64,000 nucleotides of DNA from Anaeromyxobacter sp. Fw109-5 (GCF_000017505.1 NC_009675.1:1984001-2048000); one strand, 5' to 3'; shown: positions 29,895-40,039, counted from the first letter of the stretch. Made by a program: numbers and translations. Notes: generated by a model not told the origin, from the sequence alone.

Positions 29895-30737
29895 ATGCAC
29901 GTCCTCGTCGCAGGCTGCGGCTGGCTCGGGACGGCGCTCGCGCGCCGGCTCGTCGAGCGGGGCGATCGCGTCACGGGCATCCGCCGTGACCCGGGCCGGG
30001 CCGCCGCGCTCTCGGCGCTCGGGATCGAGCCGCTCGCGGTCGATCTCGCCGACCCCTCCGCGGCGGGGCGGCTCCCCGCGGTGGACGCGATCGTCGCGTG
30101 CCAGTCCGCCGGCGCGGACGGCGCGGACGCGTACCGCGCCGCGTACGTCGAGGCGAACCGGACCCTCCTCGCCGCGGCGGCTCGAGGCGGAACGCGCGCG
30201 CTGGTCTACACGGGGTCCACGGGCGTGTTCGGGCAGCGGGACGGGTCGGAGGTGGACGAGGCGACCGCGCCCGCTCCCGCGAGCGGTACCGCGGCGGTGC
30301 TGGTGGAGGCAGAGTCGCTCGTGCGCGGCGCCTCCGCGGGCCCGCTCCGCACGTCGGTGGTCCGGCTCTCCGGCCTCTACGGCCCGGGGCGGACCGGGAT
30401 CGTGGACCGCGTGCGGGCCGGCCGCCTCGCGCTCGGCCCCGGCGACGACGCGTGGATGAACTTCTGCCACCTCGACGACGCGATCGCCTTCGTGCTGGCC
30501 GCGCTCGAGCGCGCCGAGGGCGGGGCGGTGTACCACGGCAGCGACGCGGAGCCCGCGCGGCGGCGCGAGGTCGTGGAGTGGATCGCCGCCCGGCTCGGCA
30601 TGACTCCGCCCCGGAGCGACGCGCCCGCCGAGGGCCCGAGCCGGCGGATCCGCTCCGAGCGCACGCGGGCGGTACTCGGGGTCACGCTCACGTATCCGTC
30701 GTTCCGAGACGGTCTCGCAGCGGCCGCCGGTGCCTGA
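29895..30737 (+). CDS. NAD(P)-dependent epimerase/dehydratase family protein (YeeZ-like SDR)
   Basis: A 280-residue extended or atypical short-chain dehydrogenase. The N-terminal Rossmann motif is AGCGWLGTALARRL and the short SDR region includes YTGSTGVFGQ. The usual YxxxK is replaced by an AVLVEAE segment, as in YeeZ-like members, so classical reductase chemistry is doubtful. Later blocks VVRLSGLYGPGR and MNFCHLDDAIAFV are typical of the epimerase family. Its role is unknown; a nucleotide-sugar or oxidoreductase function cannot be separated by eye. Confidence 0.78.
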   Translation: MHVLVAGCGWLGTALARRLVERGDRVTGIRRDPGRAAALSALGIEPLAVDLADPSAAGRLPAVDAIVACQSAGADGADAYRAAYVEANRTLLAAAARGGTRALVYTGSTGVFGQRDGSEVDEATAPAPASGTAAVLVEAESLVRGASAGPLRTSVVRLSGLYGPGRTGIVDRVRAGRLALGPGDDAWMNFCHLDDAIAFVLAALERAEGGAVYHGSDAEPARRREVVEWIAARLGMTPPRSDAPAEGPSRRIRSERTRAVLGVTLTYPSFRDGLAAAAGA

Positions 30738-30781
30738 CCCCCGGCCGGGCGGCCGGCGCCTCGGAGCCCGTGAAGCCGCCC

Positions 30782-31237
30782 TCAGCGGATCGGCGTCCGG
30801 TCGTTCCCCATCGCCGCCGCGACGGCCGAGGCCGCCGCCGCGAGGTCCGCCTCCGCCAGCATGTCCTCGGGCCGCCCCTCGAAGCAGCCGCGCCCGCGGA
30901 GCCGCTCGGGGGTGGCTGCGAAGCGCGGGACGAGGTGCAGGTGGAAGTGCCGGAGCACGTCGCCGATGGCGAAGGCGTAGACGTGCTCCGCCCCCAGCGC
31001 CGCGCGCTGCGCGGCCATCACGCGCGCCGCGAGGGGTCCCAGCGCGGCGAGCTCCTCCGGCGCGAGGTCGTACCAGGCGCGAGCGTGCCGCTCGCTCGTC
31101 AGGACGAGCCACCCGCGGAGCGGCGAGGCGTCCGCCAGCGCGTGGAGGACGAAGCCGCTCTCCCGCCGGACGATGCCACCGGGCACGGCGTGCACCCCGC
31201 GGACGACGGCGCAGCCGGTGCACTCAGGGTCAATCAC
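30782..31237 (-). CDS. HIT-family hydrolase
   Basis: A 151-residue protein in which the histidine-triad motif HFHLHLVPR is complete. HIT proteins hydrolyse or transfer nucleoside monophosphates (Hint, Fhit, GalT-related). The frame is open further upstream, but the GTG at 31237, followed by IDPECTGCAVVRG, gives the normal N-terminus with a Cys pair (CTGC) as in many HIT proteins, and GAGGAA lies directly before it. It converges on the SDR gene and is divergent from the small protein at 31516. Confidence 0.8.
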   Translation of the reverse strand: MIDPECTGCAVVRGVHAVPGGIVRRESGFVLHALADASPLRGWLVLTSERHARAWYDLAPEELAALGPLAARVMAAQRAALGAEHVYAFAIGDVLRHFHLHLVPRFAATPERLRGRGCFEGRPEDMLAEADLAAAASAVAAAMGNDRTPIR

Positions 31238-31515
31238 GGTTCCTCGATGAGGCGTTTCGCCGCATACCGGAGACGCCCCGGAGTGTGCACTTACAGCGAA
31301 TACCGGTTGGAGAGAGATCGGCCACGGCACAGCGTCAAAGGCGGCGTTATACCGGGAGAACGGTTGACTCGCGCATCGGCTGTACCCTAACGGGGCTTCC
31401 GTCCTTGCGGGGGGACGCCCAACTTGCGCATTTCCGAGCTTTTTTCCGCACGGGCATACGGCGCGGGAATCGACCGGCCGCACGCCTGTTCCGAAACGAA
31501 ACCAGGAGCACCAAG

Positions 31516-31752
31516 GTGGATGCCAATCCCAATCCGACCCCGCTCACCCAGCTCATCCGCTCCGAGACCACCGTGGCCGGCCACAGGAATCTCTACTGCC
31601 TCCACTACGACGCCTGCCTCGACGTCGCGGTGAGGCTGGATTGGGACAGCTGGTCCTGCGAGAAGTGTCCGCTGTTCAAGCTGCACGAGGAGCCGCGCTC
31701 CTTCGCCGGAATGTTCGCGAACGACCGTCGCGGCGGCGGCCAGCCGCACTAG
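31516..31752 (+). CDS. Small Cys/His-rich protein, possible metal-binding
   Basis: A 78-residue protein from a GTG with AGGAG 7 bases upstream. The middle carries CLHYDAC (about residues 28-34) and SCEKC (about 47-51), a Cys/His arrangement that could hold zinc. No named family is recognised. The 278-bp gap upstream includes low-GC sequence around 31330-31510 and is likely to hold its promoter. The strong ribosome site and Cys pairs support a real gene. Confidence 0.62.
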   Translation: MDANPNPTPLTQLIRSETTVAGHRNLYCLHYDACLDVAVRLDWDSWSCEKCPLFKLHEEPRSFAGMFANDRRGGGQPH

Positions 31753-31805
31753 GCGGCGCCCTCGATCCCGCTCATCCCGGGCCTTCCAGGGCGGGCCGGA
31801 GCCCG

Positions 31806-31845
31806 GCTCCGCTCGTCCCGAGCCGTCGAAGGGGGAGCGGAGCTG
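31806..31845. repeat. Stem-loop repeat copy with GAGCCGTCGAA loop
   Basis: CTCCGCTC and GAGCGGAG form an 8-bp stem around CCGAGCCGTCGAAGG, a variant of the GAGCCTGTCGA loop at 62049-62081. It lies in the gap between 31752 and 31911. Confidence 0.45.
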
Positions 31846-31910
31846 CCACCGTGCGGCCGGCGAAGGACGCGCTGGCGCGCGGGCGGGGTCGCTCGTAGGA
31901 TCCGCGCCCC

Positions 31911-33779
31911 ATGAGACACATTCTCCTCGTCACAGCACTGCTGCTCTCCACGGCCGCGGGGGGCGCCGCCGCCGAGCCCTCCGACCCCGACGCCCGCGCG
32001 ACCGTCGTCGCTCCGGCGCCCTCCTCGAAGCCGCCCACCGCCGCGGAGGCGAAGGCGTTCGTCGACGGCGTCAACGCCGAGCTGAAGCGGCTCTGGATCC
32101 GCTCGTCCACCGCCGACTGGATCAAGGCCACCTACATCACCGACGACACCGAGCGGAACGCCGCCGCCCTCAACGAGGACGTCATGGCGTACCTCTCGCG
32201 CGCCATCGCCGAGTCGGTCCGCTTCGACGGCGTGAAGGCGGACGCCGACACCGCGCGCATGCTGCACCTGCTCAAGGTCGCCTCGTCGCTGCCCGCGCCG
32301 AGCGATGCGGCCCGCCGGCGGGAGCTCGCCGAGATCTCCGCGAAGCTCGAGGGGATCTACGGCAAGGGCAAGTGGTGCGGGACGCCCGCGCCGGGCAGGG
32401 CGGCGCCGCGCTGCCGCGACCTGCAGCAGCTCGAGGAGGTCCTCGCGAAGAGCCGCAGCTACCCCGAGCTGCTCGACGCCTGGACCGGCTGGCACACCAT
32501 CTCGCGCGAGATGCGCCCGCTGTACGAGCGGCTCGTCACCCTCGGCAACGAGGGGGCCAGGGAGATCGGCTTCAGCGATCTCGGCGACCTCTGGCGCGCC
32601 GACTACGACATGGCGCCCGAGGCGTTCGAGGCCGACGTCGGCCGGCTGTGGGCGGAGGTGAAGCCGCTCTACGACGAGCTCCACTGCTACGTGCGCGGCC
32701 GGCTCCAGCAGGCCTACGGGAAGGCCAAGGTCCCCGACGGAAAGCCGATCCCGGCGCACCTGCTCGGCAACATGTGGGCGCAGGACTGGTCGAACCTCTA
32801 CCCGCTCGTCGAGCCGTTCAAGGGCGTGGGGAGCCTCGACGTGGACGCGGCCCTGAAGCGTCAGAAGTACGACGCGGCGCGGATGGTGAAGCTCGGCGAG
32901 GCGTTCTTCACCTCGCTCGGCCTCGAGCCGCTCCCGCCCAGCTTCTGGGAGCGCTCCCAGCTCGTGAAGCCGCGCGACCGGGAGGTGGTGTGCCACGCGA
33001 GCGCGTGGGACGTCACCTTCGCCGCCGACCTGCGCATCAAGATGTGCATCCGGCCCATCGAGGAGGACCTCGTCACCATCCACCACGAGCTGGGCCACAA
33101 CTATTACCAGCGCGCCTACGTCCACCTGCCGCTGCTCTTCCAGGACAGCGCCAACGACGGCTTCCATGAGGCGCTCGGCGACGCGATCGCGCTCTCCGTG
33201 ACGCCGGGATATCTGAAGCAGGTCGGGCTCGTCCCGGGCGTCCCGAAGGACGACCGCGGCACCATCAACTTCCAGATGAAGAAGGCGCTCGAGAAGATCG
33301 CCTTCCTCCCGTTCGGGCTCCTCATCGACCAGTGGCGCTGGGATGTGTTCAGCGGGAAGGTGCCGCCGGACCGCTACAACGCCGCGTGGTGGGAGCTCCG
33401 GCGGAAGTACCAGGGCGTCGACGCCCCGGTCGCGCGGAGCGAGGCCGACTTCGACCCGGGCGCCAAGTACCACATCCCCTCGAACGTCCCGTACACCCGC
33501 TACTTCCTGGCGCACGTGTACCAGTTCCAGTTCCACCAGGCGCTGTGCGAGGCGGCCGGCTGGAAGGGGCCGCTCCACCAGTGCTCGATCTACGGCTCCA
33601 AGGACGCCGGCAAGCGGCTCGTGGCGATGATGGAGCTCGGCGCGTCGCGGCCGTGGCCGGAGGCGTACGCGGCCCTCGCCGGCGCGAAGCAGGCCGACGC
33701 GTCGGCGCTGCTCGCGTACTTCGCCCCTCTCCGCAAGTGGCTCGCGGAGCAGAACGCGGGCCGCACGTGCGGGTGGTGA
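31911..33779 (+). CDS. Peptidase family M2 (angiotensin-converting-enzyme-like dipeptidyl carboxypeptidase)
   Basis: A 622-residue secreted zinc peptidase. A signal peptide occupies residues 1-21. The zinc motif HHELGH is at 391-396 (H392, E393, H396) and the third-ligand glutamate lies in the downstream GFHEALGD block, as in ACE. The length matches bacterial single-domain ACE homologues. These enzymes cleave C-terminal dipeptides from oligopeptides, here probably in the periplasm. It is monocistronic, followed by a perfect hairpin at 33819-33849. Confidence 0.92.
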   Translation: MRHILLVTALLLSTAAGGAAAEPSDPDARATVVAPAPSSKPPTAAEAKAFVDGVNAELKRLWIRSSTADWIKATYITDDTERNAAALNEDVMAYLSRAIAESVRFDGVKADADTARMLHLLKVASSLPAPSDAARRRELAEISAKLEGIYGKGKWCGTPAPGRAAPRCRDLQQLEEVLAKSRSYPELLDAWTGWHTISREMRPLYERLVTLGNEGAREIGFSDLGDLWRADYDMAPEAFEADVGRLWAEVKPLYDELHCYVRGRLQQAYGKAKVPDGKPIPAHLLGNMWAQDWSNLYPLVEPFKGVGSLDVDAALKRQKYDAARMVKLGEAFFTSLGLEPLPPSFWERSQLVKPRDREVVCHASAWDVTFAADLRIKMCIRPIEEDLVTIHHELGHNYYQRAYVHLPLLFQDSANDGFHEALGDAIALSVTPGYLKQVGLVPGVPKDDRGTINFQMKKALEKIAFLPFGLLIDQWRWDVFSGKVPPDRYNAAWWELRRKYQGVDAPVARSEADFDPGAKYHIPSNVPYTRYFLAHVYQFQFHQALCEAAGWKGPLHQCSIYGSKDAGKRLVAMMELGASRPWPEAYAALAGAKQADASALLAYFAPLRKWLAEQNAGRTCGW

Positions 33780-33818
33780 GCTCGCGCGCCTGAACCCGGC
33801 GCTGGCCGACGATGAAAG

Positions 33819-33849
33819 GGCGCCCCGGCGGGACCTCCGCCGGGGCGCC
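33819..33849. terminator. Bidirectional terminator-like hairpin between M2 peptidase and csbD-like gene
   Basis: A perfect 13-bp stem, GGCGCCCCGGCGG (33819-33831) with its complement (33837-33849), and a 5-base loop GACCT. It sits between two convergent genes, 40 bp after the peptidase stop and 24 bp from the CsbD stop. There is no T-run on either side. Confidence 0.6.
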
Positions 33850-33872
33850 GCTGCCTCTCGGGGTGACGGTCG

Positions 33873-34085
33873 CTACGTCTTTCGGCCGAGATCGCGGTCG
33901 AGGTCGCGCTCGTCCTCGCGCTTCACCTCTTCCTTCAGGTCGCCGATGCCCTGGCGGACCTGGCCCTTCTTCTCCTCGAGCCAGCCCTCGCCCTGCGTCG
34001 AGCGATCCTTGGTCGCGCCGCCGATGCGCTGCTTCACGTCGCCCTTGATCTCCTCGACCTTGCCCTTGATCTGGTCCTTGTTCAT
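33873..34085 (-). CDS. CsbD-family stress protein
   Basis: A 70-residue, highly charged protein with the CsbD signature: [19 protein letters not shown] at the N-terminus, then GGATKD and a repeated helical [15 protein letters not shown]. CsbD-like proteins are small abundant general-stress proteins with unknown mechanism. AAGGGAGG lies close upstream of the ATG. It is monocistronic and converges on the M2 peptidase. Confidence 0.88.
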   Translation of the reverse strand: MNKDQIKGKVEEIKGDVKQRIGGATKDRSTQGEGWLEEKKGQVRQGIGDLKEEVKREDERDLDRDLGRKT

Positions 34086-34215
34086 TCGTCCCTCCCTTGT
34101 CGAAAAGGTACGGACGAGGTGACCCCCCGGCCCGCGCGAGGGCCCGCGGCACGGGGGGACGAGCGGGCGCCGCGGGACCTGGTCGCCGGGGAGCCGGCGA
34201 ATCGAGAGCCGGCGG

Positions 34216-37200
34216 CTAGGGATGAGGCGCTGCGGCGGAGCGGTCCGGGCCGACGCCGCCGGTCGCGGCGCCCCGGCGGCCGCTGGCTGCGCGGAGCCGC
34301 TCCATCCACACGTAGAACACCGGCGTCACGTAGAGCGTGAGGAACTGGGAGAAGAGGAGGCCGCCCACCACGGCGAGGCCGAGCGGCTGCCGCGACTCGG
34401 CGCCCGCGCCGATCCCCAGGGCGATGGGCAGCGTGCCCATGAGCGCCGCCATGGTGGTCATCATGATCGGGCGGAACCGCACGAGCGACGCCTCGTGGAT
34501 CGCGTCGCGCGGCGACTTGCCCGCGCGCTGCGCCTCGATGGCGAAGTCGACCATCATGATGCCGTTCTTCTTCACGAGCCCGACGAGCATGATGATGCCG
34601 ACGAACGCGTAGATGGACAGGTCGGTGCCGAACAGGAGGAGCGTCACGAGCGCCCCGAACCCGGCGAAGGGCAGGGCGGTGAGGATCGTGATCGGGTGGA
34701 TGAAGCTCTCGTACAGGATCCCGAGCACCACGTAGATGACCAGGATCGCCATGACGAGGAGCACCCCGAGGCCGCGCATGGACTCCTGGAAGGCCTGGGC
34801 CGTGCCCTGGAAGCGCGTACCCACCGTGGCGGGCAGCTCCTCCGCGGCGGCTGCCTCGATCTCCTGCACCGCGTCGCCGAGCGATCGTCCGGGGGCGAGG
34901 TTGAAGCTGAGGTTCACGGCGGGGAGCTGCCCGGCGTGGTTCACCGACAGCGGGCCGACCGTGCGGCCCAGCTTGGCGAGGGTGTCGAGCGGGACGAGGT
35001 TCCCCGTCGCGCCGGAGCCGAGGTTCACGCCCGCGCCGGACCGGACGTACACGAGGGAGAGCGCGCCGGGGTCGAGCCGGAACCCCGGCTCGAGCTCCAT
35101 CAGCACCTCGTACTGGTCCTCGGGGGCGCTGATGACGGACACGCGCCGGGAGCCGAAGGCGGTGTAGAGGGCGTCCTCGATGGCGAGCGGCGAGACGCCG
35201 AGCGCGGCGGCGCGGTCGCGGTCGATCTGGACCGTCACGCGCGGGGAGGCGAGCCTGAGGTCGGAGTTCACGTCGGTGAGCGAAGGGAGGCCGCGCATGC
35301 GCGCCTCCAGCTGCGGCGCCGATCGGTAGAGCGCCTCGGTGTCGGCGTCCTGGAGCGTGACCGAGTACTGGGCTCGCCCGCCGCCGCCCGCGAGCGAGAT
35401 GGGCGGCGGGTTGATCGGGATCGCGCGCACCGACGGGACGGCCCCCAGCTCGCGGCGGAGATCCTGGATGACCTGATCCACGTGCGGCCGGTCGCCGTCG
35501 TTCAGCCGGAGGAACACGAAGCCGTTCGAGGAGCTGCGGACGGTCGAGTTCGCGTGGTCCACGGCCGGGTGACGGGTGGCGATCTCGGCGACGTTCCGGT
35601 GGGCCCGGACCATCGCGTCCCAGCTCGTGCCCTCCGCCGGCTCCGTGTTGATGAGGAGCCGGCCGGTGTCCTCGCTCGGGAGGAAGCCCTTCGGCACGGC
35701 CCTCCAGAGCGGGACCATGAGCACCAGCACGAGCGCGGAGAACGCGAGCACCGCGCGCGGGTGCGCGAGCGACCAGGTGAGGCCGCGATCGTAGAAGCGC
35801 AGAGACGCGTCGAAGGCGCGCTCCGTGGCCAGGTAGAAGCGGCCGTGCCGCTCCCGGGCGTGGGGCTTCAGGAAGCGCGCGCAGAGGAGGGGGGTGAGGG
35901 TGAGGGAGACGAAGCCGGAGACCAGGATGGCGGCGCCGATGGTGACCGCGAACTCCTCGAAGAGCCGCCCCACGAGCCCGCCCATGAAGAGGATGGGGAG
36001 GAAGACCGCGGCGAGCGAGATCGTCATCGAGACGATGGTGAAGGCGATCTCCTTCGACCCGCGGAACGCCGCCTCGAGCGGCGGCTCGCCGCGCTCCATG
36101 TGCCGGACGATGTTCTCGAGCATGACGATGGCGTCGTCGACCACGAACCCGACGGCGAGCGTCAGCGCCATGAGGGAGAGGTTGTCGAGGGAGTAGTCCA
36201 GCGCGGCCATGAGCCCGAAGGTGCCGACGAGGGACACGGGCAGGGCGAGGCTCGGGATGACCGTCGCGGGCAGGTTCCGCAGGAACAGGAAGATGACGAG
36301 GACCACCAGGGCGAGCGTGAGGAGCAGCGTGAACTGCACGTCCACGACCGAGTGGCGGATCGACTCGGAGCGGTCGTAGATCACCTTCAGCTCGACGGCC
36401 GCGGGGAGCTGCTGGTTGATCGTGGGGAGCAGCTGCTGCACCTCCTCCGCGATCTGGACGGTGTTCGTGCCCGGCTGCCGCCGCACCGCCACCGTGACGC
36501 TCCGCTGGTCCTTGCCGGCCTGGACGAACCAGGCGGCGACGCGGTCGTTCTCCACGCCGTCCTTCACCTCGCCGAGGTCGGCGAGCCGCACGGGCGCGCC
36601 GTCGCGGAACGCCACCACCACCTCGCGGAAGTCGGCCGCGGTGAGCAGGCCGCCGGACGCCTCGATGGTGTAGGCGCGATCGCGCCCCTCGATGATGCCG
36701 GTGGGCAGGTTCGCGTTGGAGCTGCGGACCGCGGCCGCCACCTCCTCGAGCCCGATGCCGCGGGCCGCGAGCGCGCGCGGGTCGAGCTGGATCCGCACCG
36801 CGTACTTCTGGGATCCGAAGATGGCGACCTCCGCCACGCCCGGCACCGTCGCGATGCGCTGCGCGACGAGATCCTGCGCGTAGCGGTTCACGCTCGAGAG
36901 CGGCAGCGTGGGAGAGGTGAGCGAGAGGTAGAGGATGGGCTGGTCCGCCGGGTTCACCTTCCGGAACGTCGGCGGGTTGGGCATCGTCGACGGGAGCTTG
37001 CCGAGGCTGGCCGAGATCGCCGCCTGCACGTCGAGCGCCGCCGAGTCGATGTCGCGGTCGAGATCGAACTCGAGCGTGACCGAGGTCGAGCCCTGGCTCG
37101 ACGACGAGTTCATGCTCTTGATGCCGGCGATGTTCGAGAACTCGCGCTCGAGCGGCGTCGCGACCGAGGCGGCCATCGTCTCCGGGCTCGCGCCGGGGAC

Positions 37201-37350
37201 CGAGGCGTTCACCGAGATGGTGGGGAAGTCCACCACCGGCAGGTCCGAGACCGGCAGCGAGCGGTAGGCGAAGACGCCGAACGCCGTGAAGCTCGCCATG
37301 ACGAGCGTCGTCATGACGGGCCGGCGGATGAAAGGGGCGGAGAGGTTCAT
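34216..37350 (-). CDS. RND efflux transporter, AcrB/MdtBC (HAE1) family
   Basis: A 1044-residue inner-membrane proton-driven exporter. The N-terminus MNLSAPFIRRPVMTTLVM is typical. Helix IV has the proton-relay pair D405-D406 in GFVVDDAIVMLENI. The two large periplasmic loops and the second helix block (ILVIYVVLGILYESF, GIIMLVGLVKKNGIMMVDFA) are complete. The sequence resembles MdtB/MdtC more than AcrB, and only one RND subunit is present. Its ATG overlaps the stop of the adaptor gene, so the order is outer-membrane factor, adaptor, pump. Substrates cannot be predicted. Confidence 0.92.
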   Translation of the reverse strand: MNLSAPFIRRPVMTTLVMASFTAFGVFAYRSLPVSDLPVVDFPTISVNASVPGASPETMAASVATPLEREFSNIAGIKSMNSSSSQGSTSVTLEFDLDRDIDSAALDVQAAISASLGKLPSTMPNPPTFRKVNPADQPILYLSLTSPTLPLSSVNRYAQDLVAQRIATVPGVAEVAIFGSQKYAVRIQLDPRALAARGIGLEEVAAAVRSSNANLPTGIIEGRDRAYTIEASGGLLTAADFREVVVAFRDGAPVRLADLGEVKDGVENDRVAAWFVQAGKDQRSVTVAVRRQPGTNTVQIAEEVQQLLPTINQQLPAAVELKVIYDRSESIRHSVVDVQFTLLLTLALVVLVIFLFLRNLPATVIPSLALPVSLVGTFGLMAALDYSLDNLSLMALTLAVGFVVDDAIVMLENIVRHMERGEPPLEAAFRGSKEIAFTIVSMTISLAAVFLPILFMGGLVGRLFEEFAVTIGAAILVSGFVSLTLTPLLCARFLKPHARERHGRFYLATERAFDASLRFYDRGLTWSLAHPRAVLAFSALVLVLMVPLWRAVPKGFLPSEDTGRLLINTEPAEGTSWDAMVRAHRNVAEIATRHPAVDHANSTVRSSSNGFVFLRLNDGDRPHVDQVIQDLRRELGAVPSVRAIPINPPPISLAGGGGRAQYSVTLQDADTEALYRSAPQLEARMRGLPSLTDVNSDLRLASPRVTVQIDRDRAAALGVSPLAIEDALYTAFGSRRVSVISAPEDQYEVLMELEPGFRLDPGALSLVYVRSGAGVNLGSGATGNLVPLDTLAKLGRTVGPLSVNHAGQLPAVNLSFNLAPGRSLGDAVQEIEAAAAEELPATVGTRFQGTAQAFQESMRGLGVLLVMAILVIYVVLGILYESFIHPITILTALPFAGFGALVTLLLFGTDLSIYAFVGIIMLVGLVKKNGIMMVDFAIEAQRAGKSPRDAIHEASLVRFRPIMMTTMAALMGTLPIALGIGAGAESRQPLGLAVVGGLLFSQFLTLYVTPVFYVWMERLRAASGRRGAATGGVGPDRSAAAPHP

Positions 37351-38498
37351 CGGGCCGCGCCCTTCGCCTCCGGCGCGCCTCCGGCGGCGGGCGCCGTCCC
37401 GCGCTCCCCGAGCAGCTCCACGGGCGCGTCGGGGCGCAGCTTGAGCTGCCCCTCGGTCACCACGAGCTCGCCCGCGGCGATCCCCTTCGAGATCACCGCC
37501 TCCTCCGCGCCCGCCTGCTCGACGACCACGGGGCGGAGCTGGGCCTTGCGCTCGTCGCTCACCACGTACGCGTAGTCCCCCTGCTGGCCCGACGCCACCG
37601 CGGACGCGGGCACCACCACGGCGCGGGCGCGCTCCGCGATCCGCAGGAAGACGTCCACCACCTGCCCGGGCCAGAGCGCCTCGTCCTCGTTCCCGAGGCG
37701 GGCCTTGAGCAGGATCGTGCCGGTCGCCGGATCGACCGCGTTGTCGATGAACGCGAGGGAGCCGGCCTGGTCCTGCGCGCTCCCCGCGGGGCGCACGCGC
37801 ACGGGGAGGCCGAGCGCCCGCCCGCGGAGCGCGGCGAGGTGCCGCTCGGGGATGGAGAACGACGCGAACACCGGCTGCACCTGCTCGATCGTGACCAGCG
37901 GCTCCGGCGCGTTGGCGGTCACGAGGTTGCCCGGGTGGACGAGCAGGCGCCCGGTCCGCCCGGCGGCCGGCGCGCGGATGGTGCAGTAGGAGAGCTCGAG
38001 GGCCGCGCGCTGGACCGCCGCCTCGTCGGCGGCGACCGTCGCCTCGAGCGCGGCCGCGTTCGCACCCGCGGCCTCGTGCTGCTGGCGGGTCACGTACTCC
38101 TTCTCGACGAGGCCGGCGTAGCGCTTCGCGTCGGCGCGCGCGTTCTCGGCCCGGGCGCGATCCTGCGCGAGCTTCGCCCGCGCCTCGGCGAGCGCGGCCT
38201 CGTAGGGGCGGCGGTCGATCTCGAGGAGGAGCTCGCCCTTCTTCACGTGCTGACCTTCCGTGAAGCGGACGGCGACGATGGGCCCCGACACCTGCGCGCG
38301 CACCGCGACGGACTGATTCGCGACGATCCGGCCCACCGCGCGGACCTCGACGGGGACGTCCTTCTCGACGGCGCGCGACGCGCGCACGGGGACGGCGCGG
38401 GGGCCGGCGGCCTTGCCGGCGTCGCCGCGCGAGCAGGCGGCGGTGGCGGCGAGGGCGAGGGCGAGGGCGAGGGCGAGCGCGGCGGCGCGGCGGGTCAT
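37347..38498 (-). CDS. RND periplasmic adaptor (membrane fusion protein)
   Basis: A 383-residue HlyD/AcrA-type adaptor. The N-terminus is a lipoprotein signal: an Ala-Leu repeat encoded by tandem GAGGGC hexamers, then lipobox-like ATAAC (C22). A barrel-sandwich hybrid with VRAQVSGPIVAVRF and a long alpha-hairpin follow, then the second lipoyl half (CTIRAPAAGRTG) and the beta-barrel domain. Both ends overlap neighbours by ATGA, showing tight coupling with the TolC-like protein and the pump. Confidence 0.92.
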   Translation of the reverse strand: MTRRAAALALALALALAATAACSRGDAGKAAGPRAVPVRASRAVEKDVPVEVRAVGRIVANQSVAVRAQVSGPIVAVRFTEGQHVKKGELLLEIDRRPYEAALAEARAKLAQDRARAENARADAKRYAGLVEKEYVTRQQHEAAGANAAALEATVAADEAAVQRAALELSYCTIRAPAAGRTGRLLVHPGNLVTANAPEPLVTIEQVQPVFASFSIPERHLAALRGRALGLPVRVRPAGSAQDQAGSLAFIDNAVDPATGTILLKARLGNEDEALWPGQVVDVFLRIAERARAVVVPASAVASGQQGDYAYVVSDERKAQLRPVVVEQAGAEEAVISKGIAAGELVVTEGQLKLRPDAPVELLGERGTAPAAGGAPEAKGAAR

Positions 38499-39976
38499 GG
38501 CGTTCCTTCGGCCGGCGCCTCGGACGCGCCCCGGGGCGCCGTCACGGCGAGATCCAGCCGGCCGCTCGCCCGCGTGAGCAGGGCGAGGGAGATGAGGTAA
38601 TCGGAGCGGGCGCGCACGTCCTCTGCCTGGGCGGTCTCGAGCGCGGCCTGCGCGCTCAGGAGATCGAGGATCGAGCCGACTCCCTCCCGGTAACGTCCGC
38701 GGGCCACGTCCGCGGAAGCGCGCGCCGACGCCAGCAGATCGCGGGCGGTCTCGAGCCGCCGGCCGGCGGTGAGGAGCCCCTGGTAGCTGGTCCAGACGTC
38801 GAGGGCGACGCGCTGGCCGGCGGCGTCGGCGCGCGCGCGGGCCGCGTCCGCGTCGGCGCGCGCGGCCAGCGCGGCGTAGGCCGGCGCGAGCCCCTCGAAG
38901 ATCGGCACGCGCAGCACGAGCCCGGCGGACCAGGTGGTCGACGGATCCGTGTCCTCGGGCGCGAAGTACCGGGTGCGCCCGCCGAGCGCCTGGAACGAGA
39001 GCGTCGGCCACGAGGCGCGCGACGCGGCGCGTGCCCGCGCGTCGGCGGCGCTGGCCAGCGCCCGGGCGCGGCCGAGGTCCGGGTTGCGGACCGCCGCCTC
39101 GGCGAGGAGCGCGTCCACCTCGGGGCCGGCCTTCGCCGCGTCCACCTCGGCGGGGAGCGCGCCGACCTCCAGCTCGGCGGTCGGTGGAAGACCGGCGAGC
39201 GTCGCGAGCGCTCCGCGCAGGGCGAGGGCCTGCCCCTCCGCCTGCTGCAGCGTGAGCCGGACCTGGGAGAGCGCCGTGCGCGCCTGCAGCACGTCTGCGA
39301 TGGTCGCGACCCCCGCGTCGCGCCGCCCCTCCGCGGTGGCGAGGCTGGTCTCGGCCTGACGCACGGCCGCGAGCTCGGCCTCCGCGAGCGCCCTGGCGGC
39401 GAGGTACTGGAAGTACGTCTGCTGCACCTGCAGGACGAGGTCGGCGACCGCTGCGTGCTCGGCGAGCCGCGCCGCGACGAGCAACAAGTCGGCGGAGTCC
39501 ACCAGCGCGCCGCGCGGGCCGAGGTCGAGGAGGAGCCAGGTCAGCGTCGCGGCGGCGCCGCCGGTCGTGCTGGTGAACGCGTCTCGGCTGCGACCGCCGG
39601 TGGAGCCCTGACGCTGCAGCGTCGCGGACGCGTCCAGGGCGGGCCAGTAGAGGCCGCGCTGGGCGCCCGCCTGGGCGGCGGCGGCGCGCGCGTCGTGCCA
39701 CGCGGCCCGGGTCGCCGGGTCGCGTGAGAGCGCCAGGTCCACGAGATCCGCGAGCGAGCGGGGCTCCGCCGCCGCGGGCGCCGGGGCCGAAGGAGGAGGC
39801 GCGACGGGCGCCGCGCCCTCAGCCCTCGCGACGCGCGCGACGTCCGGCGGCGGTGCGGTGCGATCTGCGACGTAGCGCGACGGGGAGAGCGTGCCGCACG
39901 CCGCCAGGAGCGGGAGAGCGGCCGCTGCGCCGAGGAGACGGCGGGCGGGGCCACCGGAGGGCAGGGGAGAGAGCAT
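38495..39976 (-). CDS. TolC-family outer-membrane efflux protein (lipoprotein)
   Basis: A 493-residue outer-membrane factor with a lipoprotein signal (LLAAC, C27), a Pro/Ala-rich spacer to about residue 72, then two TolC-type repeats rich in long helices (LADLVDLALSRDP and later AAVRNPDLGRARALASA). It is the first gene of the efflux operon. The gap to grxC upstream is 63 bp. It completes a tripartite pump with the adaptor and RND protein. Confidence 0.88.
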   Translation of the reverse strand: MLSPLPSGGPARRLLGAAAALPLLAACGTLSPSRYVADRTAPPPDVARVARAEGAAPVAPPPSAPAPAAAEPRSLADLVDLALSRDPATRAAWHDARAAAAQAGAQRGLYWPALDASATLQRQGSTGGRSRDAFTSTTGGAAATLTWLLLDLGPRGALVDSADLLLVAARLAEHAAVADLVLQVQQTYFQYLAARALAEAELAAVRQAETSLATAEGRRDAGVATIADVLQARTALSQVRLTLQQAEGQALALRGALATLAGLPPTAELEVGALPAEVDAAKAGPEVDALLAEAAVRNPDLGRARALASAADARARAASRASWPTLSFQALGGRTRYFAPEDTDPSTTWSAGLVLRVPIFEGLAPAYAALAARADADAARARADAAGQRVALDVWTSYQGLLTAGRRLETARDLLASARASADVARGRYREGVGSILDLLSAQAALETAQAEDVRARSDYLISLALLTRASGRLDLAVTAPRGASEAPAEGTP

Positions 39977-40039
39977 CGCTCGCCCCCTTTCTGGAGGAGA
40001 TACCGCCGCCAGTCAAACGAACTCCGCGGTGGTATTCCG

